This document shows positions 63,244 to 64,000 of a stretch of DNA of 64,000 bases, piece after piece; within the stretch, counting starts at the first letter, position 1; each line of letters starts with the position of its first letter. Source of the stretch: Halovenus salina (lineage in GTDB: Archaea; Halobacteriota; Halobacteria; Halobacteriales; Haloarculaceae); NCBI RefSeq assembly GCF_026410925.1, contig NZ_CP112973.1, positions 124,001 to 188,000 on the forward strand, given 5' to 3'. The notes under the pieces are model-generated. The model was not told the origin of the DNA. It did no database searches and worked only from the letters and a program-made list of their open reading frames with translations. A program made the translations under genes and the position numbers.

Positions 63244-63693
63244 TCAGAAGTCGGTCATGTCGCTCCGATCAAGAATGTTGCTGTCAATCCACAACCATTA
63301 CACTTCGATAGCGCGGCCAGCCTCGACGTTCTTATGTAACTTTAGGTCGCACACACCGGCCCGCATGTTACATAAGGCTAGCAAAAAGAACTGACGGCTG
63401 CCGTCGCGCCAAGGTTCGCGCTACCTCATTGACCTCTTAGTTGTCTTAATCAATACTAAACCAATTTTGGGCGGAATTGATTATATCACGACCATTTTGA
63501 AGTACCCCGCCGCTGTCGGGTAAGCACGAATGCTAAACCGGCTCGTGCCGCCGTTTCCCAGGTAGAGCCGACAAGAGCGGGGTCCAAGATTTCTCTGGGG
63601 CTCCTCAGCCGAGCCCACGTGAACTGCGAGGACAGCCTCGTGATAGACCAGATGCCTAGGACCTATATCACGACACCGCACGAAAGGTGGTGT
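63244..63693. other. Gene-free stretch with the second 51-bp site
   Basis: 450 bp between the membrane protein and the HTH gene. It contains the inverted 51-bp site at 63328-63378. A 66-codon minus-strand frame (63481-63681) is not credible. A TATA-like tctatatca-acctatatca region lies about 30 bp before the HTH start (63663-63675). Confidence 0.5.
63328..63378 (-). repeat. 51-bp inverted-repeat site, copy 2
   Basis: On the plus strand GTTCTTATGTAAC, 26 bp, GTTACATAAGGC. Read on the minus strand it begins GCCTTATGTAAC and ends GTTACATAAGAAC, identical to the outer parts of copy 1 at 30606-30656 including the non-symmetric flanks, with the same 26-bp spacer length. The spacers do not match. 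Confidence 0.7.
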
Positions 63694-64000
63694 ATGGCCG
63701 GAGGTGAATCAAGTTCCGAGGACCCGATGGAACGCCAACCCACGGATGAAGACCGGGTACGAATGATCGCCCGGCAGGTCTCGGAGCCGCGGACAGCTAA
63801 CTGGATCGCCTCCGAAACGGACTGGTCACACGAACCCACTAAGCGCGTCCTCACACGGCTCGTCGACGACGGCATCCTCCACCGTGACGAGAGCGGCACC
63901 CACACCACGTACTCCCGATTACCGGCGCCAAGCAATGCAGGAGGCGATGCGCCTGCGGGACAGCGGCCACACTGTCGAGGAGCTTACGGACCGGCTTGCG
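63694..64000 (+). pseudogene. DUF7342 HTH protein, partial and frameshifted
   Basis: Starts ATG 63694. The HTH region VRMIARQVSEPRTANWIASETDWSHEPTKRVLTRLVDDGILHRDESG is intact. At about 63922 (HTTY) two bases appear to be missing relative to YYPDYRRQ. The other frame continues YRRQAMQEAMRLRDSGHTVEELTDRLA, the normal DUF7342 body, to the window edge. Same family as the genes at 43482 and 45167. Partial at the right edge. Confidence 0.75.

Noticed and set aside
63481-63681. 66-codon minus-strand frame
   Set aside because: No domain, mixed composition, and it overlaps the likely promoter of the HTH gene.

Overview
The window is haloarchaeal. Proteins are strongly acidic (Asp/Glu-rich, few Lys), starts are ATG or GTG with four-base ATGA overlaps, and many families are typical of Halobacteria: tandem UspA, PAS-rich histidine kinases, DUF7342 HTH proteins, ISH3/IS630/IS110/IS200-IS605 elements, Orc1/Cdc6 and a family B polymerase. 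ParA, one intact and two broken orc genes, an ORB-flanked AT-rich origin, several toxin-antitoxin modules and very many insertion sequences point to a megaplasmid or secondary replicon, or a plasmid-derived chromosomal island, rather than core chromosome.

Layout. 0-6 kb: conserved plasmid proteins, a PIN/UPF0175 pair, an AbrB/PIN (VapBC) pair, and a parA operon bracketed by GAATAGT/ACTATTC repeats. 6-8 kb: a complete IS200/IS605 element (TnpA plus TnpB). 8-13.5 kb: an AddAB-like helicase-nuclease pair. 13.6-17.1 kb: a winged-helix protein, UspA, TrmO and an intron-containing tRNA-like gene. 17.3-28 kb: a mobile-element pile-up (IS110, an IS5-type element enclosing a usp gene, a tyrosine recombinase, IS630 and ISH3) in which one histidine kinase is intact and a second is split by two insertions. 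28-36 kb: small membrane and secreted proteins, two CNNM/CBS-type membrane proteins (one broken by IS630), and a tandem UspA. 36-38 kb: a degenerate FtsZ-like protein overlapping a dual-specificity phosphatase. 38-41 kb: an NTase fragment, a TnpB remnant, an N-terminally truncated orc and a probable replication origin. 41-49.5 kb: a replication/repair block on the minus strand (PolB without visible exonuclease motifs, a stand-alone DEDD exonuclease, a RecA-like protein) with two HTH plus TumE-like modules on the plus strand. 49.7-55 kb: two large cell-surface proteins (pilin-like GLUG protein, beta-helix lipoprotein). 55-60 kb: an intact orc with an ORB-like box, a strongly structured non-coding stretch, a small-protein operon and an orc C-terminal fragment. 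60-64 kb: small unknown proteins, a decayed second ISH3 copy and another DUF7342 gene.

Three families of long inverted repeats recur in intergenic DNA: a 51-bp class (two copies in opposite orientation 32.7 kb apart), a 42-bp class (two copies) and a 27-bp class (two perfect and several half copies). They are not explained by any annotated element. Single-base frameshifts affect an unusual number of accessory genes (PolB, DUF7342, DUF2250, beta-helix, CNNM, transposases), which means either genuine decay or residual sequence error. No rRNA, CRISPR array or restriction-modification system was seen.
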